Below are positions 17,601 to 26,238 of a stretch of DNA of 42,053 nt, in pieces. Source of the stretch: JAYVJM01 sp043769275 (lineage in GTDB: Bacteria; Pseudomonadota; Gammaproteobacteria; Pseudomonadales; UBA7239). The translations under genes and the position numbers were made by a program. The stretch is from contig JAYVJM010000076.1 in NCBI GenBank assembly GCA_043769275.1, positions 1-42,053 of the forward strand, in the 5' to 3' direction. The notes below the pieces were generated by a model. That model was not told where the DNA came from and did not search any database. It worked only from the letters and a program-made list of their open reading frames with translations. Every line of letters begins with the position of its first letter. Positions within the stretch are counted from its first letter, which is position 1.

Positions 17601-18707
17601 ATGTCTTCAAAAGTCATAGTCGGTATGTCGGGCGGGGTGGATTCGTCCGTTGCCGCGCTGTTGCTGCAGCAGCAGGGTTATACCGTTGAAGGTTTGTTCA
17701 TGAAAAACTGGGACGAAGACGACGGCAGCGAATACTGCACGGCCAAAACGGATATGGCCGACGCACAGGCAGTGGTCGACACACTCGGCATCCGTTTACA
17801 CACGGCCAATTTTGCCAGCGAGTATTGGGACAATGTATTCGAGCACTTTTTGGCAGAGTACCGCGTGGGGCGCACGCCAAATCCGGACATTCTCTGCAAT
17901 CGTGAAATCAAATTTAAAGTATTCCTCGATTATGCCTCTGCGCTGGGTGCGGATTTTATTGCCACCGGTCATTACTGCCGTGTGCGCACAGTGGCGGGTA
18001 AAACCGAGCTATTGAAAGGGATAGACCCGAATAAAGATCAAAGCTATTTCCTGCATGCAGTGACATCTTCGGCGTTGGCTCGCACGCTTTTCCCTCTGGG
18101 AGAACTCGAAAAATCCGAGGTGCGTGTGCTCGCAGAAAAGCAGAGCTTAATCACAGCAAAAAAGAAAGATTCCACAGGGATTTGCTTTATTGGCGAACGC
18201 CGTTTTAAAGATTTTCTAGAGCAGTATTTGCCTGCGCAGCCGGGCGCGATGCAAACACCGGAAGGCGTTGTTGTGGGTCAACATGCGGGTTTGATGTACT
18301 ACACCGTCGGCCAGCGTCAGGGTTTGGGTATCGGCGGCACCCGTGTCGGCTCCGAGGAGCCGTGGTATGTCGCAAAAAAAGATTTAAGCCGCAATGTGTT
18401 GGTGGTTGTGCAGGGTCATCATCATCCGGCACTTTACGCGCCAGCACTTATGGCAGACGATCTGTGCTGGATTAACCAAGCACCGCCGAGCACGCACTTG
18501 CTGGCTAAAATTCGCTATCGCCAAGACGATCAGCCTTGCCGCGTCGAGATGCTTTCCAATACATCTGTGCGCGTGTTATTTGAGGAACCGCAGCGCGCCA
18601 TCGCACCTGGGCAGTCTGTTGTATTTTATGAAACTGATGAACACGGGGAGCGTGTTTGTCTTGGTGGTGCCGTTATTGCGCAAGCCCTTGATGAATGGGC
18701 GGATTAG
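17601..18707 (+). CDS. mnmA: tRNA-specific 2-thiouridylase MnmA
   Basis: MnmA installs the 2-thio group on U34 of tRNA Lys, Glu and Gln with ATP and sulphur from the TusE relay. With the ATG at 17601 the protein has 368 residues. The PP-loop SGGVDSS is at 10-16, the first catalytic Cys99 is in RTPNPDILCN, and Cys195 is in DSTGICFIGER. FMKNWDEDDGSEYC and KKKDSTG are also conserved. An in-frame ATG at 17568 would add 11 residues; the shorter form matches the E. coli N-terminus. In many gammaproteobacteria purB and hflD follow, but here an unrelated oxidoreductase does. Confidence 0.95.
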   Translation: MSSKVIVGMSGGVDSSVAALLLQQQGYTVEGLFMKNWDEDDGSEYCTAKTDMADAQAVVDTLGIRLHTANFASEYWDNVFEHFLAEYRVGRTPNPDILCNREIKFKVFLDYASALGADFIATGHYCRVRTVAGKTELLKGIDPNKDQSYFLHAVTSSALARTLFPLGELEKSEVRVLAEKQSLITAKKKDSTGICFIGERRFKDFLEQYLPAQPGAMQTPEGVVVGQHAGLMYYTVGQRQGLGIGGTRVGSEEPWYVAKKDLSRNVLVVVQGHHHPALYAPALMADDLCWINQAPPSTHLLAKIRYRQDDQPCRVEMLSNTSVRVLFEEPQRAIAPGQSVVFYETDEHGERVCLGGAVIAQALDEWAD

Positions 18708-18847
18708 CAGCGTGTTTGCCGTGTATGGCATACGAGGCAACTGCTTATTTAAGATTACTGAAACATTAGCACTGTCGCCCGCCACCCTGCGCGGCTACAA
18801 TTCGGCGCTTTTACCTAGTGCTTTTTTATCTAACAACGAGACCGCTC

Positions 18848-21800
18848 ATGCAATCCGTTTCCCTTAACGATAAATACACCCTCGAATCCGGCAAGGTTTT
18901 TCTCACCGGCTCGCAAGCATTGGTGCGTTTACCCATGATGCAACGCCAGCGCGATTTGCAGGCAGGGCTAAACACCGCTGGCTTTATTTCCGGCTATCGC
19001 GGCTCACCGCTGGGCATGTATGACCTGCAATTATGGAACGCGCAAAAACACCTGAAAGAAAACCACATTCATTTTGAACCAGGCGTAAATGAAGATTTGG
19101 CCGCCACGTCCGTGTGGGGCTCGCAGCAAGTGAACTTGCTGGAAGGTGCGAAATACGATGGCGTGTTTGGCATCTGGTACGGCAAAGGGCCGGGTGTTGA
19201 CCGTTCAGGCGATGCCATGAAGCACGGCTCTTACAGCGGCGCGGCGCAGTTTGGTGGCGTTTTGTGTTTTGCCGGCGACGACCACGGCGCGAAATCCTCG
19301 ACGATTGCTCACCAGTCTGAACAGGCATTTTTGCACTATTCCATGCCGGTTCTGAACCCAGCCACCGTGCAGGATTATCTCGATTTCGGCCTTTACGGTT
19401 TCGCTATGTCGCGTTATTCCGGCTGCTGGATTGGCTTCATCTGCGTCACCGACACCGTAGAAAGCTCCGCCTCTTGCTATGTCGATCCATCGCGTGTGCG
19501 GATCAGAATCCCCGAAGATTTCTCCGTTGTCCCGGGCAGCCTTAACAGCGCATTCGGCGTGTGGCCGATGGTGGCGGAAAAACGCCAATTCCAGCAGCGT
19601 TTGCTGGCTGCGCAGGCTTTTGTGCGTGCCAACGGCTTAGACAAAGTGATGTTGGGTGGTAAAAACAAAAAAATCGGCATCGTCACCACCGGCAAGGCGT
19701 ACTTGGATTTACGCGATGCGCTGGAAGAATTGCACATCGACGAAGCGCGCGCCGAGCAGCTTGGTATTGCAATTTACAAAGTCGCCATGACTTGGCCTAT
19801 CGAACCGCAAGGCTTACGCGCATTTGCCGAAGGCTGCGATGAGTTGCTGGTGATTGAAGAAAAACGCGTGTTTATGGAGGAACAAATTGCCTCGCTGCTA
19901 TTTAATCTGCCCGACAGCAAACGCCCATTACTAATCGGAAAAGTAGACGAAGAAGGCAAAGCACTTGTGCCGTCAGAAGGCGAACTTGACGCGGAAATCA
20001 TCACCAAAATTCTTGGTCAGCGTCTGTTAAAACGAGTGCAGGATGAGCAGATCGAGCTGTATCTGAAGCCCAACGCCTGTGGGGTGATTGCCGCCAGCGC
20101 AGCCACCAACTTAGTGCGCTTGCCCAGTTTCTGCTCCGGCTGCCCGCACAATACGTCGACCAATGTGCCGGAAGGCTCGATTGCAATGGGCGGCATCGGC
20201 TGTCACGGCATGGCGGTATGGCTGCCCGAACGCAAAACAAAATCGCTGTTCCACATGGGCGGCGAAGGCGCGCCGTGGATTGGTCAAGCCCCATTCACGC
20301 ACATGAATCACATCTTCCAAAACCTAGGCGACGGCACGTATTTTCACTCTGGCTTATTGGCGATACGCGCTACAGTGGCCTCGAAAGTCAACATCACTTA
20401 CAAGATTTTATTGAACGGCGCGATAGCCATGACCGGCGGCCAGCCGATTGAAGGCTCACATCTGGAAGGCGAAATCACCGCACCGGAAGTGGCGCATCAG
20501 GTTATTTCCGAAGGCGTGAAAAAAGTCGTGCTGGTATCGGACGACATCGCAAAACATGATCGCAGTAAATTTCCACCGCACACAGAATTCCGCCACCGCG
20601 ACGAACTTGATGCCGTACAGCGCGAACTGCGCGAGATGATGGGCACTACCGTTATCGTCTATGACCAAACGTGCGCCACGGAAAAACGCCGCTTGCGCAA
20701 GCGCGGCAAATACCCAGACCCAGACAAACGCATCTTCATCAACGAACTGGTGTGTGAAGGCTGTGGTGATTGCTCGGTGCAATCAAATTGCATCGCCATC
20801 GAGCCCGTTGAAACAGAATTTGGCCGCAAACGCCGCATTAACCAGTCTTCGTGCAACAAAGATTTTTCCTGCATCAAAGGCATGTGCCCGAGCTTTGTGA
20901 CGGTGCATCACGGCCAGCCACGCAAAATGAAAAAAGGCGAAGCCAATGCCGAGCGCGAAGCGGCTTTGTTTGCGGGTTTACCGCAGCCCGTATTGCCCTC
21001 TTTGGCGCAGCCGGTGAACATTCTGATTACCGGCATCGGCGGCACAGGCGTTGTGACTATCGGCGCGCTGCTGGGCATGGCATCTCATCTTGAAGGCAAA
21101 GGCATTTCCTGTTTGGATGTGGTGGGATTGGCGCAGAAAAACGGCCCCGTAACCAGCCACATTCGCATCGGTCAAGCGCCGGAAGATTTACACGCCGTGC
21201 GCATCGCCACACAGCGCGCCGATTTAATTATCGGCTGTGACATCGTGGTGACCGCCGGTATGGATTCGATGAGCAAAATTCAGAAAGGCCGCACCAGTTT
21301 GGTGGTAAATAGCTTTGTCGCACCCACCAGCGATTTTGCCGCCAACCCCAACTTGGATTTATCCAGCTCAACCATGGAAAAAGCCATCAAACAAGCTGCC
21401 GGTGACGATCACGCTTTTGTGGTTCCGGCATCACAACTGGCCACCGCATTGTTTGGCGATGCGATTGCCTCCAACTTGTTTCAGGTTGGCTATGCGTGGC
21501 AAAAAGGCTTGATTCCACTGTCACTCGATGCACTGATGAAATCCATCGAAATGAACGGCATCGCCATCGAGATGAACAAACGCACCTTCCAGTGGGGACG
21601 TTTGGCCGCACACGATATGGAAGCCGTACTCACGGCCGCGCGCCCGCAAATGCTCGGTACTTTGGAGAAAAAAGAACAAACACTGCCAGAGCTAATCGCC
21701 AGCCGAGTGCAACATTTAACCGATTACCAAAATGCAGATTACGCAGCGCAGTTCCGCACGCTGGTAGAAAAAGTATCAGCAGCCGATAAACAGTTTGGCG

Positions 21801-22360
21801 ACAAACTACTACTCACCAAAGCCGTTGCGTTTTATTTCTCAAAACTGATGTCGTATAAAGATGAATACGAAGTGGGTCGCCTGTACACCTCCGGTGAATT
21901 CCTGCAAAAACTGCAAACGCAATTTGAAGGCGATTACGATTTAGAAGTGCATTTGGCACCGCCCATTTTGTCTAAACGCGACCCACGCACCAAACGCTAC
22001 GGCAAAAAAACCTTTGGCGCAGGCATGTTTACTGCATTTGAACTGCTGGCGAAACTCAAATTTTTGCGCGGCACCGCGTTTGATGTGTTCGGTTATTTTC
22101 CGCACAGAAAAATGGAGCGTGAACTCATCGAGCATTACGCGCACATTATCGAAAATGTGCTTTTGCCGCGCATGAACGCCGACAACTACGACATTGCCGT
22201 AAAAATCGCCAAAGTGCCGGAAGACATACGCGGTTACGACGTGGTGAAAGACAACCATGTGCGCCGCGCACGCACCAAAGAAGCGCAATTGTTGGAGCAG
22301 TTCGCCAACCCACCCAAGAAAAGCAAAAAAGAAGAAGTGCTGTATGCCGAAGCCATCTGA
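18848..22360 (+). CDS. indolepyruvate:ferredoxin oxidoreductase, fused alpha/beta type
   Basis: This 1170-residue enzyme oxidatively decarboxylates aryl-2-oxo acids from Trp, Phe and Tyr to aryl-acetyl-CoA, passing electrons to ferredoxin or another carrier. The N-terminal half carries the pyrimidine-binding part (GFISGYRGSPLGMYD, GKGPGVDRSGDAMKH) and the TPP core (GCPHNTSTNVPEGS, GIGCHGMAVW, MGGEGAPWIGQ). A ferredoxin-like segment near residues 635-680 has CEGCGDC, SNC, SSCNKDFSC and KGMC, enough for at least one 4Fe-4S cluster. The C-terminal gamma domain (NILITGIGGTGVVTIGALLG) and a DUF6537-like tail follow. The ATG at 18848 fits the family; TTGs further up do not. The PPOX gene overlaps its end. 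Confidence 0.92.
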   Translation: MQSVSLNDKYTLESGKVFLTGSQALVRLPMMQRQRDLQAGLNTAGFISGYRGSPLGMYDLQLWNAQKHLKENHIHFEPGVNEDLAATSVWGSQQVNLLEGAKYDGVFGIWYGKGPGVDRSGDAMKHGSYSGAAQFGGVLCFAGDDHGAKSSTIAHQSEQAFLHYSMPVLNPATVQDYLDFGLYGFAMSRYSGCWIGFICVTDTVESSASCYVDPSRVRIRIPEDFSVVPGSLNSAFGVWPMVAEKRQFQQRLLAAQAFVRANGLDKVMLGGKNKKIGIVTTGKAYLDLRDALEELHIDEARAEQLGIAIYKVAMTWPIEPQGLRAFAEGCDELLVIEEKRVFMEEQIASLLFNLPDSKRPLLIGKVDEEGKALVPSEGELDAEIITKILGQRLLKRVQDEQIELYLKPNACGVIAASAATNLVRLPSFCSGCPHNTSTNVPEGSIAMGGIGCHGMAVWLPERKTKSLFHMGGEGAPWIGQAPFTHMNHIFQNLGDGTYFHSGLLAIRATVASKVNITYKILLNGAIAMTGGQPIEGSHLEGEITAPEVAHQVISEGVKKVVLVSDDIAKHDRSKFPPHTEFRHRDELDAVQRELREMMGTTVIVYDQTCATEKRRLRKRGKYPDPDKRIFINELVCEGCGDCSVQSNCIAIEPVETEFGRKRRINQSSCNKDFSCIKGMCPSFVTVHHGQPRKMKKGEANAEREAALFAGLPQPVLPSLAQPVNILITGIGGTGVVTIGALLGMASHLEGKGISCLDVVGLAQKNGPVTSHIRIGQAPEDLHAVRIATQRADLIIGCDIVVTAGMDSMSKIQKGRTSLVVNSFVAPTSDFAANPNLDLSSSTMEKAIKQAAGDDHAFVVPASQLATALFGDAIASNLFQVGYAWQKGLIPLSLDALMKSIEMNGIAIEMNKRTFQWGRLAAHDMEAVLTAARPQMLGTLEKKEQTLPELIASRVQHLTDYQNADYAAQFRTLVEKVSAADKQFGDKLLLTKAVAFYFSKLMSYKDEYEVGRLYTSGEFLQKLQTQFEGDYDLEVHLAPPILSKRDPRTKRYGKKTFGAGMFTAFELLAKLKFLRGTAFDVFGYFPHRKMERELIEHYAHIIENVLLPRMNADNYDIAVKIAKVPEDIRGYDVVKDNHVRRARTKEAQLLEQFANPPKKSKKEEVLYAEAI

Positions 22361-22811
22361 GGAAAAGCTATCGGCCACCATTCCCGAAAGCCATTACGAC
22401 ATTGCGCGCGGCAGCCACTACGCGCAAGTGGCAATCCTGATGCCCAACGGCTCACTTGCCAACAACACGGTGGCTTACGTGTGGGATGGCGAGTTTGTGC
22501 GTTTCAGCACCTTAAAGTCACGCCAGAAATACAAAAGCTTCGTACACGACCCGCGTGTGGCGCTGTGTATTTCCGACAGTAAAAACCCGTGGCGTTACTT
22601 AGAAATTCGCGGCACGGTGGAATTACAAGAAGACACCGACCGCTGCTTTATCAACAGCATCGCTAAAAAATACATGAATCAAGATGTTTACCCGTTCGAC
22701 CAACCGGAAGACGAACGCGTCACCTGCACCGTGCGCGCCAGCCGCGTGCGGGCGGAGTATGTGCATGCAGCCGATGGCGTGCCGGAGAATATTGGGGTGG
22801 TGCGTGGGTGA
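22344..22811 (+). CDS. PPOX-class pyridoxamine 5'-phosphate oxidase-like flavoprotein
   Basis: The product is a split-barrel flavin-binding protein of 155 residues. Recognisable elements are AQVAILMPNGSLANNTVAYVWDGEFVRFSTLKSRQKYKSFVHDPRVALCISD, the standard N-terminal half of this family, and a C-terminal half ending VTCTVRASRVRAEYVH. The family includes F420- and FMN-dependent reductases, and the substrate cannot be told. The ATG at 22344 overlaps the oxidoreductase gene by 17 bases, so the two are translationally coupled and probably functionally linked, perhaps through electron transfer. The orphan gene at 22804 overlaps its stop. Confidence 0.82.
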   Translation: MPKPSEEKLSATIPESHYDIARGSHYAQVAILMPNGSLANNTVAYVWDGEFVRFSTLKSRQKYKSFVHDPRVALCISDSKNPWRYLEIRGTVELQEDTDRCFINSIAKKYMNQDVYPFDQPEDERVTCTVRASRVRAEYVHAADGVPENIGVVRG

Positions 22812-23382
22812 GGGTGTTTGGACGGCAATAATCACCGGTATCTGTGGTCTTATCGGAGCTTATTTGGGCGCTTATGTAAAAAGAAAAGCCGAAAACCTAG
22901 CTGCAAGAGAAGGTTTCAGCGAGATTTTGAATCAAATTAAGGTTCAAACCAGCGAAACTGAGCAGATTAAATCCAAAATATCACACGCCAACTGGACAAG
23001 CCAAGAATGGAAAACTGTTCGCAGGACAAAGCTGGAAGACCTTTTGAATTGTGTTTGCGAACTTCGTCAACACGCAGTAAAGGACGTTCATAAATTGAGT
23101 GACGACTCAATATCAGGAAGGATTTTTGATACTGAGCCAAACGCCATACTCAAAATTGAAGTGTTGTGGTTGCTGTATTTTCCAGAACTAAAAATAGCAG
23201 CAATGGAAACTGTCCTTAACTTTCGTGTTTTTCAAGACGCAATAGAAAAATGCAAAAAAGAAAATAAAGAAGATACTGCCAACCTTATAAAGCTACATGA
23301 AGATTTTGCTCTAGCCACGAGGAAGCTTTGTAAAGACTCAGAAAACTTAATCATTGAAATTATGGGTGTTTCGCAGCCGTAG
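22804..23382 (+). CDS. unknown single-pass membrane protein with helical cytosolic domain
   Basis: I do not recognise a family. The start is GTG at 22804 with GGGGTGG just upstream, overlapping the PPOX gene by 8 bases. The 192 residues begin with a short membrane segment (AIITGICGLIGAYLGAYV) followed by KRKAENLA and a long helical, charged region with Lys/Glu-rich stretches, such as the one before ANLIKLHEDFALATRKLC. The base composition is visibly more AT-rich than the neighbouring oxidoreductase gene, with many AAA and ATA codons. Together with the palindromic repeats right after its stop this suggests a gene acquired by transfer. The topology is like small phage or defence-associated membrane anchors, but no function is claimed. 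Confidence 0.6.
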   Translation: MGEGVWTAIITGICGLIGAYLGAYVKRKAENLAAREGFSEILNQIKVQTSETEQIKSKISHANWTSQEWKTVRRTKLEDLLNCVCELRQHAVKDVHKLSDDSISGRIFDTEPNAILKIEVLWLLYFPELKIAAMETVLNFRVFQDAIEKCKKENKEDTANLIKLHEDFALATRKLCKDSENLIIEIMGVSQP

Positions 23383-23470
23383 GTTGGGTTAGGCCACAGG
23401 CCGTAACCCAACATCCACAGCCGGACAGTTAAATGCTGGGTTACGCTTCTATGAAGCTAACCCAACCTAT
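23380..23470. repeat. pair of GGTTGGGTTA palindromes in inverted arrangement
   Basis: Unit 1 (23380-23413) has TAGGTTGGGTTAGGCC and GGCCGTAACCCAACA. Unit 2 (23433-23470) has GCTGGGTTACGCTTC and GAAGCTAACCCAACCTA. The outermost arms TAGGTTGGGTTAG and CTAACCCAACCTA are also complementary, so the full 91 bases can fold as one large structure. It resembles the widely spread GTAGGTTGGGTTA intergenic repeats of many bacteria. It is not related to the CCGTTCG repeats elsewhere in the window. Confidence 0.85.
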
Positions 23471-23512
23471 AAACCCACGACACCACCACACACCAAAAAA
23501 CACGGAGCTTGC

Positions 23513-23668
23513 ATGAGCCTAAAAAGCATTAGTGGCATAAACTCCTTCGATGCGCCCGCTAACCCCGAAGTGCATAACCGGTGGAGCAATGAAACCCCTG
23601 TTTTAGCACGCCGCGCACCCTTCCATTATGGTTTTTGCGGGTCGGCTTTTTGGTCATCCAGCACATAA
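23513..23668 (+). CDS. possible small ORF of 51 residues
   Basis: The ATG at 23513 has CACGGAG six bases upstream. The frame reads MSLKSISGINSFDAPANPEV and ends in FWSSST at TAA 23666-23668. No family was recognised. Its 3' end overlaps the end of the minus-strand membrane gene by 43 bases, so the last 14 residues are also antisense code. It could be a genuine small protein or the stump of a longer gene cut by rearrangement next to the repeats. The good ribosome binding site is the main support. Confidence 0.35.
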   Translation: MSLKSISGINSFDAPANPEVHNRWSNETPVLARRAPFHYGFCGSAFWSSST

Positions 23669-23970
23669 ATCAACACGCAGACGACCAACAAACCCGGCAG
23701 CAAAACCGGCGCGAAAATCAGCCCCAGCAAAAAAAACAAGGCGAACACAATGAACAGAGAAACGCCGGTAAAAGCCAAAAAAAACAGCAGCAAAGTACCC
23801 ACACCCACAGCCAGTGCAATTAAAAAACTGCCCGTCTCCATCAACATAAACGCGATGCCGTCGTAGGCTTGCCCGTTAATGCTGAAACCAAAATGTTCGT
23901 TCCCCGCAAAGACATAAAACAGCGCGGTCAATACAAAAACAACAAGAAATAACATCAGCACTTTGCGCAT
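23626..23970 (-). CDS. small membrane protein of unknown function
   Basis: The 114-residue protein has three or four hydrophobic segments: LMLFLVVFVLTALFYVF at the N-terminus, a stretch from FLIALAVGVGTLLLFFLAF, and one from IVFALFFLLGLIFAPVLL to VCVLIYVLDD. The C-terminus is hydrophilic (QKADPQKP). No catalytic motif is visible. The ATG at 23970 has GAGGG upstream. It lies 18 bases downstream of the miaB stop on the same strand, so it is probably the second gene of that transcript. Confidence 0.65.
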   Translation of the reverse strand: MRKVLMLFLVVFVLTALFYVFAGNEHFGFSINGQAYDGIAFMLMETGSFLIALAVGVGTLLLFFLAFTGVSLFIVFALFFLLGLIFAPVLLPGLLVVCVLIYVLDDQKADPQKP

Positions 23971-23988
23971 GATAAAAACCCTCTGTTC

Positions 23989-25326
23989 TTAGCTAGCAAC
24001 CAACTCTCCGCGCAGAGAATTTGTCAATGATTCACCAATCCGCACATCAGCAAATTGGCCGATCAACGCGCGCTGACTCGCACTAAAATTCACCACGCGA
24101 TTATTTTCCGTGCGCCCCTGCAACTGCCCCGGGTCTTTCTTTGAAAATCCACTCACCAATACGCGCTGTACCGTACCCACCATCTGCCGGCTAATCACTT
24201 GCGAATGGTTATAAATGCGCTGCTGCAAAACACTCAAGCGTTCTTTTTTGACGGCTTCTGGCGTTTCATCCGGCAAGCTCGCCGCCGGTGTACCCGGGCG
24301 GGCGCTGTAAATAAAACTGTACGATGTATCGAAACCTACATCGTCAATAAGTTTCATTGTTTGAGCAAAATCGACATCGCTTTCACCCGGGAAGCCCACA
24401 ATAAAATCAGAAGAAATGCTGATATTCGGCCGCAATGCACGCAAGCGGCGAATTTTAGATTTGTACTCCATCGCCATATAACCGCGCTTCATGGCGGCAA
24501 GAATCCGGTCGGAACCGCTTTGTATCGGCAAGTGCAGGTGGCTTACCAGCTCGGGCAATTCGGCATAAATGTCGATCAGGCTGTGGCTAAACTCCAGCGG
24601 GTGCGAGGTGGTGTAGCGTATGCGGTCAATGCCGTCTATCGCTGCCACGTATACTAACAATTCGGCAAAGTCGGCCGCGCCGCCATCGCTTTTGTGCCCA
24701 CGCCAACCGTTGACGTTTTGCCCAAGTAAATTCACTTCGCGCACGCCTTGCTCGGCCAAATGCGCAATTTCGACCAACACGTCTTGTAAGGGTCGGCTAA
24801 CTTCCTCACCACGGGTGTATGGAACAACGCAGAATGTGCAGTATTTACTGCAACCTTCCATGATCGACACATAAGCCGATACGCCATCGGCATCTGGCAG
24901 TGGCAGGCGATCAAATTTTTCAATTTCAGGAAAACGAATGTCCACCACGGCGGTTTTTTGCCCTGCTTGTGCACGACGCTGATCGATCATTTCTGGCAAG
25001 CGGTGCAATGTTTGCGGGCCAAACACTAAATCCACAAAAGGCGCACGCTCCGCAATTTCAGCACCCTCTTGACTGGCAACACAGCCCCCAACACCGATAA
25101 TCAGTGCAGGATTAGCCGCTTTCAGCTTTTTCCAACGCCCCAATTGATGAAAAACCTTTTCTTGGGCTTTCTCGCGTATTGAGCAGGTGTTGAGCAAAAT
25201 GATGTCTGCATCTTTCGGGTCGTCTGTCATTTGCAGGTCATGACTTTCCGATAACAACTGCCCCATACGGCTGGAGTCATACTCGTTCATCTGACAGCCA
25301 TGGGTTTCGATATAGAGTTTACTCAT
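23989..25326 (-). CDS. miaB: tRNA-2-methylthio-N6-isopentenyladenosine synthase MiaB
   Basis: This radical SAM methylthiotransferase modifies i6A37 of tRNAs. The 445 residues show the three domains. The UPF0004 domain has its auxiliary-cluster cysteines in ETHGCQMNEYDS, LNTCSIREKA and GVGGCVASQ. The radical SAM core is GCSKYCTFCVVPYTRG (CxxxCxxC). A C-terminal TRAM domain (GTVQRVLVSGFSKK to NRVVNF) binds RNA. The ATG at 25326 gives the canonical start MSKLYIETHGCQMN. It is divergent from the DUF1820 gene across about 105 bases. The miaB/DUF1820 neighbourhood is also found in Pseudomonas. Confidence 0.97.
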   Translation of the reverse strand: MSKLYIETHGCQMNEYDSSRMGQLLSESHDLQMTDDPKDADIILLNTCSIREKAQEKVFHQLGRWKKLKAANPALIIGVGGCVASQEGAEIAERAPFVDLVFGPQTLHRLPEMIDQRRAQAGQKTAVVDIRFPEIEKFDRLPLPDADGVSAYVSIMEGCSKYCTFCVVPYTRGEEVSRPLQDVLVEIAHLAEQGVREVNLLGQNVNGWRGHKSDGGAADFAELLVYVAAIDGIDRIRYTTSHPLEFSHSLIDIYAELPELVSHLHLPIQSGSDRILAAMKRGYMAMEYKSKIRRLRALRPNISISSDFIVGFPGESDVDFAQTMKLIDDVGFDTSYSFIYSARPGTPAASLPDETPEAVKKERLSVLQQRIYNHSQVISRQMVGTVQRVLVSGFSKKDPGQLQGRTENNRVVNFSASQRALIGQFADVRIGESLTNSLRGELVAS

Positions 25327-25431
25327 GCCAAATACAACCAGATAGCGGGGTCGGGGGTGGGCAACTATTATACAGAGAAGCAAGCTCTGTTATCCTATCC
25401 TCCCTGCCACCCTCCCTTTTCCCTTTCCACT

Positions 25432-25770
25432 ATGGCCAAACAAGCACTTTACAAAGTTGTATTCGTCAATCAGAACCAAGTCTACGAACTGTACGTCCGT
25501 CAGATTTTTCAGAGCGACCTATACGGCTTTATCGAGATCGAAGAATACGTGTTCGGCGAGCGCACGGCGATGATCGTCGATCCTGCAGAAGAAAAACTCA
25601 AAACTGAATTTGCCGATGTCAAACGCAGCTTTATCCCCTTGCACGCCATTATTCGCATCGACGAAGTTGAAAAAGAAGGCCCTGTGCGGATGACCGACGT
25701 GAAAAGCGGCTCGAATATTACGCATCTCTCCTTCCCAACTGTCGCCCCGCGCACGCCAAACCGCGAATAA
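25432..25770 (+). CDS. DUF1820 family protein
   Basis: The 112-residue cytosolic protein has unknown function. Marks of the family are LYKVVFVNQNQVYELYVRQ at the N-terminus, the FIEIEEYVFGE stretch, PAEEKLKTEFADVKRSFIPLHAI and IRIDEVEKEG. The ATG at 25432 fits relatives, although the upstream CTTTCCACT is a poor ribosome binding site. The frame stays open upstream to 25300, inside the miaB promoter region. Its position beside miaB is the typical one for this family. Confidence 0.85.
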   Translation: MAKQALYKVVFVNQNQVYELYVRQIFQSDLYGFIEIEEYVFGERTAMIVDPAEEKLKTEFADVKRSFIPLHAIIRIDEVEKEGPVRMTDVKSGSNITHLSFPTVAPRTPNRE

Positions 25771-25936
25771 TGCCGCCACTTTTACTTAATTCTGCAGGCA
25801 GCACTTGAGTTTTTCTAAAAAACGATTAGCCTGCCTCCCCGCGTGCGTTACAGCATTTATATTTCAGCTTTTATATTGCAATTAAGCGCGCGCAATGCGT
25901 TGTTCCCAACACACATATATGCCCTTGGAGTTATTC

Positions 25937-26170
25937 ATGAATCCTATAAACAAAATTTCTTTATTAATGGGCGCTGCGGTATTGGCTGCTGCTTTAACGT
26001 CTACCACATACGCAGATAATCACATGGAAGCTGCTGCACCTGTAAGCGCTGCACCTGCCGCAGAACACCACGAAGGCAAAAAACACCACGAAGGCAAAAA
26101 AAGCAGCAAGCATGACAAAACAAAAACTGCGCCTGTAGAAGCCGCTCCCGCAGAAATGGCACCTAAATAA
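25937..26170 (+). CDS. small secreted His/Lys/Ala-rich protein
   Basis: The 77-residue precursor has a clear signal peptide (ISLLMGAAVLAAALTSTTYA) and a mature part of about 55 residues. It starts DNHMEAAAPV and contains the tandem hexapeptide HHEGKK twice, then SSKHDKTK and an Ala/Pro/Glu tail. The low-complexity basic and histidine content suggests metal or polyanion binding in the periplasm, which is an inference. TTGGAG lies 7 bases before the ATG, and the gene ends at a strong terminator. No family is recognised, and short proteins like this are often listed only as hypothetical. Confidence 0.7.
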   Translation: MNPINKISLLMGAAVLAAALTSTTYADNHMEAAAPVSAAPAAEHHEGKKHHEGKKSSKHDKTKTAPVEAAPAEMAPK

Positions 26171-26181
26171 GTTTATTTAAG

Positions 26182-26220
26182 CAACAAAAAAGGGGATGAA
26201 AACATCCCCATTTTTTGTTG
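26182..26220. terminator. bidirectional rho-independent terminator
   Basis: The stem GGGGATG/CATCCCC has an AAAA loop and is flanked by an A tract on the left and a T tract on the right; the flanks (CAACAAAAAA/TTTTTTGTTG) extend the pairing. It can stop transcription of the small secreted protein gene (plus) and of the SDR gene (minus). Confidence 0.93.
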
Positions 26221-26238
26221 CCGCCATTTGAAGAATGA

